From the NCBI GenBank assembly GCA_964616825.1, contig CAZTSX010000036.1, positions 1 to 11,077 of the forward strand: a DNA stretch of 11,077 nucleotides, given 5' to 3'. Shown piece after piece: positions 1-7,181 of this stretch. Position 1 is the first letter of the stretch. Every line of letters begins with the position of its first letter. Made by a program: the position numbers and the translations under genes. The notes below the pieces were generated by a model. That model saw only the letters and a program-made list of their open reading frames with translations. It had not been told where the DNA came from and ran no database searches. This DNA comes from QYOJ01 sp964616825. Lineage in GTDB: Bacteria; Bacteroidota; Bacteroidia; Bacteroidales; FEN-979.

Positions 1-102
1 GTTTTATTCCTGGCAATAGGCGTACTTGTATTTGTTCTTCTGCCTATTATCATTGGGGCCATAAAAAAACCTGAATGGAAAACGGATGCTGAGAAAGAAT
101 AA
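1..102 (+). CDS. C-terminal end of a membrane transporter, probably glutamate/GABA antiporter GadC (5' part outside window)
   Basis: An open frame enters at base 1 and stops with TAA at 100-102, giving 33 residues. Residues 1-21 are almost wholly hydrophobic (Leu, Val, Ile, Gly, one Pro), as expected for a last transmembrane helix. A charged cytoplasmic-type tail follows (KKPEWKTDAEKE). The stop lies 26 bases before the glutamate decarboxylase start on the same strand. In many bacteria gadB is cotranscribed with gadC, an APC-superfamily antiporter that imports glutamate and exports GABA, and the tail here fits the end of such a protein. The visible part carries no family-specific motif, so the name rests on context. 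The tail after the helix is only about 12 residues, much shorter than the C-plug of E. coli GadC. The alternative is another multi-pass transporter. Confidence 0.6.
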   Translation, partial: VLFLAIGVLVFVLLPIIIGAIKKPEWKTDAEKE

Positions 103-128
103 ATAGAACTACATAAATAATATAGCTT

Positions 129-1520
129 ATGGTATTAAAGAAAGTAAACATCAGGCAACTAAGTAAAGAGGATAGTTATATCACCCCTACATATGGACAA
201 CGGATTCTCGATACAAACGTTCCAAAATATGAGATCCCTCCGACCGGGATGCCACCCCGCACTGCCTACAATCTTGTCAAAGATGAATTAATGTTGGATG
301 GGAATTCACGAATGAACCTGGCCACATTTGTTACTACCTGGATGGAGCCGGAAGCAAGGCAGATCATGGAAGATACATTTGATAAAAACATGATCGATAA
401 GGATGAATATCCACAAACAGCTCAATTAGAGATGCGTTGCGTGAATATGCTTGCCCGGTTATGGAACTCACCCGATCATGAGGACTCTGTTGGCTGTTCA
501 ACAATCGGATCCAGTGAAGCCTGTATGCTTGGTGGAATGGCATTGAAATGGAAATGGCGTGAACGGATGAAAGCGAAAGGCAAGCCAACTGATAAGCCAA
601 ATATGGTTATGGGTATAAATGTACAAATATGCTGGGATAAATTTTGCCGGTACTGGGACATTGAACCGCGTCAAGTGCCTATGCAGGGTGATCGCTATAT
701 GTTAAATGCGGAAGAAGCACTTAAACTTTGTGATGAGAACACCATTGGTGTGGTTGGCATTATGGGAACGACCTTCACCGGCCAGTATGAAAATGTCAAA
801 GAGATCAATGATGCCCTCGATGAGTTGAACAAAAAAACCGGATGGGATATTCCTATCCATGTCGACGGAGCATCAGGAGGATTTATTGCTCCCTTCCTCC
901 AACCAGATCTTGAATGGGATTTCCGGCTTAAATGGGTGAAATCCATCAATACCTCAGGACATAAGTACGGATTGGTTTATCCCGGAGTTGGCTGGGTTGT
1001 TTGGCGTGACAAAGCCGAACTACCTGAAGACCTGATCTTCTATGTAAATTACCTGGGAGGAGAGATGCCAACTTTTGCCATTAACTTCTCACGGCCTGGA
1101 AATCAAATCGTTGCACAGTACTATAATTTCCTGAGATTGGGATTTGAGGGGTATAGAAAAATCCAGCAAAACTGCCAGGATGTGGCCCTCTATCTGTCAG
1201 GTAAAATCGCTGAATTAGGTCCTTTTGAACTGGTTACAGATGGCAGCGATATCCCTGTCTTTGCTTTTAAGCAAAAAGAGGAGATGAATTACACGTTATA
1301 CGATCTGACCGAACGTTTGCGTGACCGTGGCTGGCTGATTCCGGCATATTCAATGCCTGCGGACAGGGAAGATCTGGTGGTTGCCCGGGTTGTTTGCAAG
1401 GAAGGATTCAGTCATGATATGGCTAATCTGCTCCTTGAAGATATAGAGCGGCATTTGAAGTACTATGCCTCACAACCTGATCGTAAACCAACAAAGGAGG
1501 GTTCATCATTCCATCACTAA
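129..1520 (+). CDS. gadB: Glutamate decarboxylase (PLP-dependent)
   Basis: This cytoplasmic enzyme converts L-glutamate to GABA and CO2 and consumes a proton; with an antiporter it forms an acid-resistance system. The 463 residues match E. coli GadB (466) along their length. Visible motifs are LDGNSRMNLATF (56-67), TIGSSEACMLGG (125-136, cofactor-phosphate region), HVDGASGG (244-251, with Asp246 placed to pair with the pyridine nitrogen), SGHKYG (276-281, Lys279 as the Schiff-base lysine) and FAINFSRPG (316-324). The chain ends in SSFHH. In E. coli GadB the penultimate residue is His465, which closes the active site at neutral pH, so His462 here may serve the same purpose (inference). The ATG at 129 follows the upstream transporter stop by 26 bases without a clear Shine-Dalgarno, normal for Bacteroidota. 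It is probably the second gene of a gadC-gadB operon. Function is secure from the motifs; pH gating is not shown. Confidence 0.96.
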   Translation: MVLKKVNIRQLSKEDSYITPTYGQRILDTNVPKYEIPPTGMPPRTAYNLVKDELMLDGNSRMNLATFVTTWMEPEARQIMEDTFDKNMIDKDEYPQTAQLEMRCVNMLARLWNSPDHEDSVGCSTIGSSEACMLGGMALKWKWRERMKAKGKPTDKPNMVMGINVQICWDKFCRYWDIEPRQVPMQGDRYMLNAEEALKLCDENTIGVVGIMGTTFTGQYENVKEINDALDELNKKTGWDIPIHVDGASGGFIAPFLQPDLEWDFRLKWVKSINTSGHKYGLVYPGVGWVVWRDKAELPEDLIFYVNYLGGEMPTFAINFSRPGNQIVAQYYNFLRLGFEGYRKIQQNCQDVALYLSGKIAELGPFELVTDGSDIPVFAFKQKEEMNYTLYDLTERLRDRGWLIPAYSMPADREDLVVARVVCKEGFSHDMANLLLEDIERHLKYYASQPDRKPTKEGSSFHH

Positions 1521-1568
1521 GATGGTGACGTGGTGAAATGGTGAGATAGTGAACTGGTGAATTAGTAT
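1521..1568. repeat. Octamer tandem repeat tract, consensus NNTGGTGA, about five to six units
   Basis: Directly after the gadB stop the sequence runs GATGGTGA, CGTGGTGA, AATGGTGA, GATAGTGA, ACTGGTGA in exact 8-base register (1521-1560), then fades as ATTAGTAT. The last six bases or so overlap the end of the convergent hydrolase gene, which stops at 1562. The tract therefore fills nearly all of the 41-base gap between two convergent stops. No stem followed by a T-run is visible, so it is not an obvious intrinsic terminator. Confidence 0.75.
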
Positions 1569-2485
1569 ATCTCCAGATCTTTACCGAGCACCACTTTTCC
1601 GTCATAGACCGTGGAGACCTCTTCCAGGATCTCTTTTTCCGTTCCACCCCATTCAAGGACATGGTAAAGGATGACGAGTTTCGGATTGGCTTTTGCAGCA
1701 ATCTCTCCAACCTCCATCGTTGAGGTGTGATGTCCCTTATGATACGTTTTCCATTTCTCACTTTTTGTCTCCCAACCTTTTTGAAAGTAAACTTCATGGA
1801 TCAGAATATCCGCACCGGTAGCGTACTCAATCACTTTTTCATCAGGCCTGGTATCTCCGGAGAGGACAATGACTTTATCGGGTGTGGTGAACCGGAATCC
1901 CCACGCATTAGGCCAGGAGCCGTGATCCACTGGAAACGCTTCCACTGTCACGTTTGAATCCTGGTAGATAACGCCTTCTTTTGTAAACTCATAACTATTC
2001 ACCCGCCATCCGATGTCATTTGCAGGCTCATCTCCGTCAAGGCGGTATTGGATATCAGCATCATATGCTTTCAGCACATGTTTTGTCATCCTTTTCAATC
2101 CTTTTGGACCATATACCTCCAGCGGTTCATCCCGTCCCATCACCCATGGAGTTAAGATCAGGTCGGGATAGCCGGTCGTATGATCGGAATGGAGATGAGT
2201 CAGAAACGCATGTTTCAGGTTTTTGGTGGTTAATCCTTTGATGGGACCGCCATACCTTGGCGACAAGGCAGCTGCATTCCGAACTAATCCGGGCCCGAAA
2301 TCGACGATATATGGCGTGTTGTTCACCACGATTGCCACCGAGGGCCCCGACTGATGAGGATCGGGATTGGGATTGCCTGAACCCAACATGATGACGTGGG
2401 TTGTTCCAAGCGAATCACTTTCAGCCCAACCTTGTTGTGTCAGCAAGATCAATAAAACGAGAAATGATATGACTTTCATTGACAT
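1562..2485 (-). CDS. Exported metallo-beta-lactamase-fold hydrolase (RNase Z / arylsulfatase-like branch)
   Basis: This is a zinc-dependent hydrolase of 307 residues with an N-terminal signal peptide: Met-Ser-Met-Lys, a hydrophobic stretch at about 5-16, and likely cleavage after GWA at 21. It should act in the periplasm or outside the cell. Metal-binding motifs are in order: THLHSDH (96-102), His188 in VDHGS, SGDT (209-212, Asp211) and a late His at 275 in LYHVLEWG. GHHTST (251-256) also fits the RNase Z-type histidine motif. The early LGSGNPNP (34-41) is typical of the RNase Z-like subgroup, which includes secreted arylsulfatases. A true tRNA 3'-processing enzyme would not be exported, so a small-molecule or sulfate/phosphate ester substrate is more likely; the substrate is unknown. 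The gene is convergent with gadB and follows the haem-uptake operon after 120 bases, but has its own promoter-like site. A start at the second Met (residue 3) is equally possible. Confidence 0.88.
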   Translation of the reverse strand: MSMKVISFLVLLILLTQQGWAESDSLGTTHVIMLGSGNPNPDPHQSGPSVAIVVNNTPYIVDFGPGLVRNAAALSPRYGGPIKGLTTKNLKHAFLTHLHSDHTTGYPDLILTPWVMGRDEPLEVYGPKGLKRMTKHVLKAYDADIQYRLDGDEPANDIGWRVNSYEFTKEGVIYQDSNVTVEAFPVDHGSWPNAWGFRFTTPDKVIVLSGDTRPDEKVIEYATGADILIHEVYFQKGWETKSEKWKTYHKGHHTSTMEVGEIAAKANPKLVILYHVLEWGGTEKEILEEVSTVYDGKVVLGKDLEIY

Positions 2486-2502
2486 AGAAATTTATATGCG
2501 GG

Positions 2503-2543
2503 CGGATGATCTCTTTATCTGACCTGAAATCGATGATCATCCG
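2503..2543. repeat. 9-bp perfect inverted repeat in the leader of the hydrolase gene
   Basis: CGGATGATC at 2503-2511 is the exact reverse complement of GATCATCCG at 2535-2543, with 23 bases between. The right arm overlaps a self-complementary decamer, GATGATCATC (2532-2541). The pair lies between the TAnnTTTG match at 2564-2571 and the ATG at 2485, so it would be transcribed into the 5' leader and could fold into a stem, or act as a split operator. No T-run follows, so a terminator is unlikely. Confidence 0.5.
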
Positions 2544-2563
2544 GAGTTTCACGGAACATGGGA

Positions 2564-2571
2564 CAAAGGTA
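2564..2571 (-). promoter_or_regulatory. Candidate -7 element (TACCTTTG) for the hydrolase gene
   Basis: Read on the minus strand, the bases are TACCTTTG, a perfect fit to the Bacteroidota -7 consensus TAnnTTTG. No TTTG or TTG stands at the expected 19-21 bases upstream, so only half of the promoter is recognisable. The implied leader is roughly 70-75 bases. It suggests the hydrolase can be transcribed apart from the upstream operon. Confidence 0.45.
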
Positions 2572-2605
2572 GGGAATTTGTATTTTTACTCTGCTGAACC
2601 CTGAA

Positions 2606-3619
2606 TTACAGTTGCTGATATTCGATCGAAGGGTAGCCTTTCTGGCCAACATCATTGTAGAAGCCGATAAAACGTAGTTTGTAATAGAAACCTGTGTGGT
2701 TTCGGATCACATAGGTGATGCCGGGTGTCACTGTGTAACTCCCGGCTTCAAAATTATAATATTTCCAGTTGTAGCCGATGGCATCAAGGTTAGATGAGTA
2801 GATCATCTTCCGGGCCATATCGAATGTGATGGACGAAAAATCATTCAGTGTGTCCTTTGCTACTTCCACTCCGTTTCTGTTGACTAAAACACCCGTTACG
2901 AGATATGGATAAGCTTCTCCAAGGTCGGTAAAGAGAAGAGTCGTGTATTGAGTAAAAAGGAGATCCCAGGTATCTTTCGGGGGTTGAAGTTGTTGAACCG
3001 ATCCTTCTGAATTAAAACTGAAATAGAGGTAATTCACTGTTGGGTCCTTCGGAACAGAAGCATATATTATGGAATCTTTAAACAGCTCCGCGAACCGAAA
3101 ATAATAGGTGCCGTTTTTCAGACTGTCGAAGATCACCTGCATGAATCCCAGGGGTTTGCCGAGATCATCCATCCCCCTGTTAATCGCATATACATGCTGG
3201 TTGGAGATGGTGTCGCCATCTGCAGATATATCAAACCATACTCCTATTGCCGTGGAGTCGGGATTTCCGTCCGATTTGTCGAATAACCACGTAGCCCCAG
3301 TCGTATCCTGCGGGATGCCAAATTGAATAACACCGAGATCAGCGGCATTCATAAAATCTGCAGTATTCAGCAAAATTTGCCACCCTTCAGGAGAAGTCTC
3401 AAAAGCAAGGTCGCTGGCCGATCTTTCATTTGAACTTACCGTGCCCAGAATATCAAGATCGAAGTAGACCTGGTATTTGTAGTACTTTGTCATCGCAATC
3501 GTATCGGTTTTCGCATCACCTCTTTGATAAGGCGCTATTCTCTTATCTTCCTTGAAACAGCCTGCGAGAAGAATGGTTAGAAGAGAAATAAGAAATGCTA
3601 TTGATTTTATGCGGATCAT
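2606..3619 (-). CDS. HmuY-family lipoprotein, probable surface haem-binding protein
   Basis: A 337-residue lipoprotein: basic start, hydrophobic core (about 7-18) and lipobox L18-A19-G20-C21, so Cys21 would be lipidated and the protein anchored to the outer membrane. The rest looks beta-rich and resembles HmuY, the haemophore lipoprotein described in Porphyromonas gingivalis. Recurring features are DTWDLLFTQY (216-225), PYLVTGVLVN (238-247), NWKYYNF (284-290) and the end YYKLRFIGFYNDVGQKGYPS (312-331), typical of the family. An earlier segment, YFDLDILGTVSS to SDLAFE (52-74), resembles YFSFNSEG to WDLLF (199-222), suggesting two related halves. Only two histidines are present, His142 and His308; P. 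gingivalis HmuY binds haem through two histidines, but equivalence is not established. The ATG overlaps the receptor stop by 4 bases (ATGA), so translation is probably coupled. The protein is longer than the classical HmuY (a little over 200 aa). Confidence 0.85.
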   Translation of the reverse strand: MIRIKSIAFLISLLTILLAGCFKEDKRIAPYQRGDAKTDTIAMTKYYKYQVYFDLDILGTVSSNERSASDLAFETSPEGWQILLNTADFMNAADLGVIQFGIPQDTTGATWLFDKSDGNPDSTAIGVWFDISADGDTISNQHVYAINRGMDDLGKPLGFMQVIFDSLKNGTYYFRFAELFKDSIIYASVPKDPTVNYLYFSFNSEGSVQQLQPPKDTWDLLFTQYTTLLFTDLGEAYPYLVTGVLVNRNGVEVAKDTLNDFSSITFDMARKMIYSSNLDAIGYNWKYYNFEAGSYTVTPGITYVIRNHTGFYYKLRFIGFYNDVGQKGYPSIEYQQL

Positions 3620-5862
3620 TTATACTGATTAAAATTGAATGTTAACCGAACAAACACTGTTCTTCCGTATCCTACTGCCACCCCTTCACCCCCATCACCA
3701 GTATGTCCGCTTCCTCCCAACCCGGTGGATGGAATAATCTGGTTGTTGAAAATATTTTTCATTCCTGCAGCCAGGCGAATTCTGTTTTTCCAGAATCCCT
3801 TGGTGATCGTGAAGTCCATCGTGTTGTATCCATTGATATACCCCAGCGTCAGCGAATCTCCGTTGAGGTATGGCTGTTGCTTTTTCCCCGTATATTTATA
3901 TAGCAAGGCAATTGTTATCTCCGGTTTAGCAAACCGATAAGAACCATTGGCACTGATATCTGTCGAGAAAATGAATCCATTTGTACTGGTTCCATCTGCC
4001 ATCTCTACATTGATCCCTGTTTCTGCCAGTCCAGCTGTAATTTTCAACGGAGGATAGAGAGAGAATGTCAAATTGGCCTGCCCTCCAATCGTTTTGTATT
4101 TATCGAGGTTCACATAGGTGTAATTCAGGTCGCTGGTTGCTCCTGGCACCTGGGCAAGTGTAATGATATTCTGAATCGCATTGTAAAATCCACTGATTTC
4201 GGCCGACCATGCTGTTTTTCGTTTCTCTATTGCGTACTGAAGATTCACACTTACGTTGTTGGATGTCTCAGCCTTCAGGTCAGGGTTGCCATGGATATCG
4301 TGGTTGACATCCTTGAAATAGAGGTACAATTCCTTGATGGAGGGTGCCCGGAAGCCTTTGGAATAGGATACTCTTAATGCCAGCGTTTCGATAATATTCC
4401 ATTTCGTACTCAAGGCATAAATCAGGGGTGCCTTGTAGTTGGTGTTGTAGATAAAACGGATACCTGGTTGTATCGAAAGGGATTTCACCGGGTCCCATTT
4501 TACACTGATGAAAGCTGCATAGTCACCAATCGCCTGTTTATCATCCAGGATACGCTTCCCCAATCCCGATTCGTAATTCAGATCCACGCCCAACTGGTAG
4601 TTGAATTTTTTATCCGGTTTATTCTTTGCAAAAGTCAGTCGCCCCATGTAGGTTCTGAGTTTCGTTGTATCCTGTTGCTCCGGATCCTGAGTGCGAACCT
4701 CTTCAAGGGTGGTCAGATCAATCAAAAATGTCTCCTTTATCCTGTTATATGCCGAATAAGAGAGGATGATATTTAAAAAATGTGCTTTCCATAGCTGCCA
4801 GTTTACATCCAGCCTGATGTTGTACCTTACTGTGGTAAAGTATGAATCAAAAGCTTTTTCAAAATAGGGTGGTTGCAGGTTGCCTTTATCCTGCAACAGT
4901 TCATTGAAATAATCGGCACCGATCTTGATCTTCAGCTTATCCAGTGTATATGCATAGTATCCATCTGCGAAGTATTGCCGGCGGGGTTTAAATATCACAG
5001 ATCGCCCGGTGTCTGATGAGGGAGAGTATCCTCCAAAAAAATTTCTTCCACCGGCTACTCCGAATGAGCTGCGATCCAGATTCATTGCCACACTGCCATC
5101 AAAATTCCATGTACCCACCGATTCATAATAGGTGTTGAATATGGTGCTCAGGTTAGCCGAGTTGTTCTCTTTTGTGATGATATTGACCACTCCGGCAAGG
5201 GCGTTGCTGCCATAGATCACCGACATCGGTCCTTCGATCACTTCAATATGGTCAACATTATTGAGGTTGATCTGGTTGAGGTCGAAGTTGCCATTCATCC
5301 GGCCGATCATCGGAACCCCGTCCATCAGGAATTTCACATTCTCTCCTGAAAGTCCCTGGATTTTCAGGCTGGTTCCAAGAACCCCCTGCTGGGTCACATT
5401 CATACTCACCTCGTCTTTCAGCAGGTCAGCCATGTTGGTGGCAGCTTTCAACTCGATTTCCCGGGCATTGATCACATTAATTTTATAGATAGATTTATCT
5501 GCACGCTCCGGAGTATATTGAGCGGTAACCACCACTTCATCCATATTAAGTATGGTAGGTTTGAGCAAGATTGTAGGGGACTCTCCGGGGCGTATAGTGT
5601 CTCGAAAAGTCTCGTACCCGACAAATGAAATAGCCAGTTTCGATTCCTCTTTCACATCATTTACCGCTTTCCCCTCAATGGAGGTTGTACAATACTTCGG
5701 CAATCCATTTTTCAGTCCTTCAAAACAGACGTGAGCGTAAGCAACAGGCTCCCGGCTTTTCTCATCCAGTACAGAAATAAAATCCTGCTGACCGAAGGAT
5801 GTCTCCACGGTCAGCAGGATAAACAAAAACCAAAAGACGCCTATACCATTACGTCTTATCAC
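3616..5862 (-). CDS. TonB-dependent outer-membrane receptor, haem-receptor (HmuR-like) type
   Basis: This is a 748-residue outer-membrane active transporter driven by TonB. In order: signal peptide (1-25, ending SFGQ), a carboxypeptidase-regulatory-like beta-sandwich domain (about 27-103), a probable TonB box in MDEVVVTA (107-114), a plug domain (about 120-232, with LMDGVPM at 179-185 and IEVIEGPMSVIYGSNALAGV at 206-225), then a 22-strand-type barrel to the end. GFRAPSIKELY (503-513) is followed by His521, His524 and NPDL (526-529). FRAP and NPNL/NPDL boxes flanking a conserved histidine mark bacterial haem receptors such as HemR, ShuA and HmuR. The start is GTG at 5862-5860, three bases after the upstream stop; no in-frame ATG would preserve the signal peptide. 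The stop overlaps the next gene. The middle gene of the operon, it probably takes ligand from its two HmuY-like neighbours. A cobalamin receptor is the main alternative. Confidence 0.93.
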   Translation of the reverse strand: MIRRNGIGVFWFLFILLTVETSFGQQDFISVLDEKSREPVAYAHVCFEGLKNGLPKYCTTSIEGKAVNDVKEESKLAISFVGYETFRDTIRPGESPTILLKPTILNMDEVVVTAQYTPERADKSIYKINVINAREIELKAATNMADLLKDEVSMNVTQQGVLGTSLKIQGLSGENVKFLMDGVPMIGRMNGNFDLNQINLNNVDHIEVIEGPMSVIYGSNALAGVVNIITKENNSANLSTIFNTYYESVGTWNFDGSVAMNLDRSSFGVAGGRNFFGGYSPSSDTGRSVIFKPRRQYFADGYYAYTLDKLKIKIGADYFNELLQDKGNLQPPYFEKAFDSYFTTVRYNIRLDVNWQLWKAHFLNIILSYSAYNRIKETFLIDLTTLEEVRTQDPEQQDTTKLRTYMGRLTFAKNKPDKKFNYQLGVDLNYESGLGKRILDDKQAIGDYAAFISVKWDPVKSLSIQPGIRFIYNTNYKAPLIYALSTKWNIIETLALRVSYSKGFRAPSIKELYLYFKDVNHDIHGNPDLKAETSNNVSVNLQYAIEKRKTAWSAEISGFYNAIQNIITLAQVPGATSDLNYTYVNLDKYKTIGGQANLTFSLYPPLKITAGLAETGINVEMADGTSTNGFIFSTDISANGSYRFAKPEITIALLYKYTGKKQQPYLNGDSLTLGYINGYNTMDFTITKGFWKNRIRLAAGMKNIFNNQIIPSTGLGGSGHTGDGGEGVAVGYGRTVFVRLTFNFNQYK

Positions 5863-5865
5863 GAG

Positions 5866-7134
5866 TTACTGTTTGAGAAATTTATAGGCAGATCGATCGT
5901 TTCCGGTAGAGACAACCATGAAGTAGGCTCCAGGAGACAACCAGTTGATATTCCGGGATGTTTTCTTCTGCCCATCTGGAAGAACCTCCCGGCGTAACGT
6001 CCGGCCAGTCATATCCATCAAGGTCAATGTCATTTGCTCATTCGTCGGGTTGATGATTTCAATCTCAACGTTGATGATATCTGTTGCCGGATTCGGATAG
6101 AGGCTGACATGAAAGTTGGAGTACTTGCTGTCACCGATCCCGGTAGTACTGCCGACATGGGCTATTCCAAAGTCGATAACACCGGTGGACATGCCCTCGA
6201 ATCCGGTAAATACGAGACGATAGACATCCTGAACCTGATCTTGCACATAAAAGACCATGGAATCTTCGATGACGTATACCATATTGGCGAGATCAAACCA
6301 CTTCCAATCCCATCCTATATTCGACCGGGTGCTATCCCATGAGCCCTGTTGCCAATCGTTGAAATCAGGATCGACCGGGTAAAACCTTTTTGTATAGACA
6401 GCGGGATTACTGAGAACACCTGTCACAGGATAAGGAGACCCGGTGTAATGCATAGCCATGTATTTCGTAAAGAGGATATCCCAACTCTCCTTTACCGGTT
6501 GATAGTCAACCGGGAGGTTCGTCTGCATATCGAATCCGACAAAATCTTTATCCAGATATAAGTTACAGTCTAATGTAATTTCATGAGAATCTGATCCATC
6601 CAGGTTTGCATATCTGAAAAGATACTTATTTTCCGGTGAGTTTTTCTCGATGATCCATATTTTCTTAAAACTGCCATCCACCAGTTTCATTATGAAAATA
6701 GAGTCGCCTGTAATGACATGGGTCACGGTATTATATACCCCCCAGCCATAATCAGGGTGCCCGGTTGCGTTGCGACAAAAGGCACCATTCTCCCAGTCTG
6801 TGGGATCATTGTACAACGGTGGCCAGGTGTATAGATCAAATGTGTCGATGGCTGCCCATCCGGAAGTGTCTGCGTAGGGATATGCCCACAGTACCGCCTC
6901 TGTCCCATCATTAATCAGGATGCTGGAACTCATCACGGTTGTTCTGAAAGAGATATCCCAGACATCACGGGCTACTGTGGTTGTATTATACGTGGAAAAC
7001 TGGTAGTAAACTTCGTTGGCATACCCCTGCCCCATTACAACAGTTTGAGGTAACATCGGGACTTGCGTCAATCCTGATGTCCCGAAGATCATCAGCATAA
7101 GTCCGCTGGCAAAAGTGAGTAGGTTTTTTTTCAT
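5866..7134 (-). CDS. Secreted HmuY-like protein with type IX secretion sorting domain
   Basis: A 422-residue exported protein and first gene of the operon. A signal peptide covers about 1-23 (MKKN, then a hydrophobic stretch). Residues about 30-328 form a HmuY-like region paralogous to the lipoprotein two genes downstream: ESWDILFTKY (216-225) matches DTWDLLFTQY, PYPVTGVLSN (234-243) matches PYLVTGVLVN, IGWDWKWFDL (273-282) matches IGYNWKYYNF, and DVYRLVFTGF (303-312) matches YYKLRFIGFY. An earlier RDVWDISFR (56-64) looks like a first copy of the WD(I/L)xF unit. Residues about 340-422 are a type A type IX sorting domain: SLYPNPATD (344-352), MDMTGRTL (373-380), LSPGAYFMVV (399-408) and the final YKFLKQ. 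Such domains direct export through the Bacteroidota outer membrane with release or surface attachment. Ligand binding is inferred from the neighbouring receptor. Confidence 0.87.
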   Translation of the reverse strand: MKKNLLTFASGLMLMIFGTSGLTQVPMLPQTVVMGQGYANEVYYQFSTYNTTTVARDVWDISFRTTVMSSSILINDGTEAVLWAYPYADTSGWAAIDTFDLYTWPPLYNDPTDWENGAFCRNATGHPDYGWGVYNTVTHVITGDSIFIMKLVDGSFKKIWIIEKNSPENKYLFRYANLDGSDSHEITLDCNLYLDKDFVGFDMQTNLPVDYQPVKESWDILFTKYMAMHYTGSPYPVTGVLSNPAVYTKRFYPVDPDFNDWQQGSWDSTRSNIGWDWKWFDLANMVYVIEDSMVFYVQDQVQDVYRLVFTGFEGMSTGVIDFGIAHVGSTTGIGDSKYSNFHVSLYPNPATDIINVEIEIINPTNEQMTLTLMDMTGRTLRREVLPDGQKKTSRNINWLSPGAYFMVVSTGNDRSAYKFLKQ

Positions 7135-7181
7135 GATACTAATTATTAAATTGATACTATATTTCTTTTATTTAGCCTATG

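Noticed and set aside
1423..1797. 124-residue minus-strand open frame over the gadB end and hydrolase end
   Set aside because: It overlaps two well-supported genes and its sequence is rich in Arg/Lys/Ser with no domain; the octamer tract happens to be stop-free in this frame.
1562..2485. Hydrolase as a beta-lactamase or quorum-quenching lactonase
   Set aside because: The motif set (LGSGNPNP, SGDT, HHTST) fits the RNase Z-like branch better; the HxHxDH motif alone does not support antibiotic resistance.
3616..5862. Receptor as a SusC-type glycan importer
   Set aside because: It is shorter than SusC proteins (about 1000 residues), has no SusD partner, and carries FRAP/NPDL boxes and HmuY-like neighbours.
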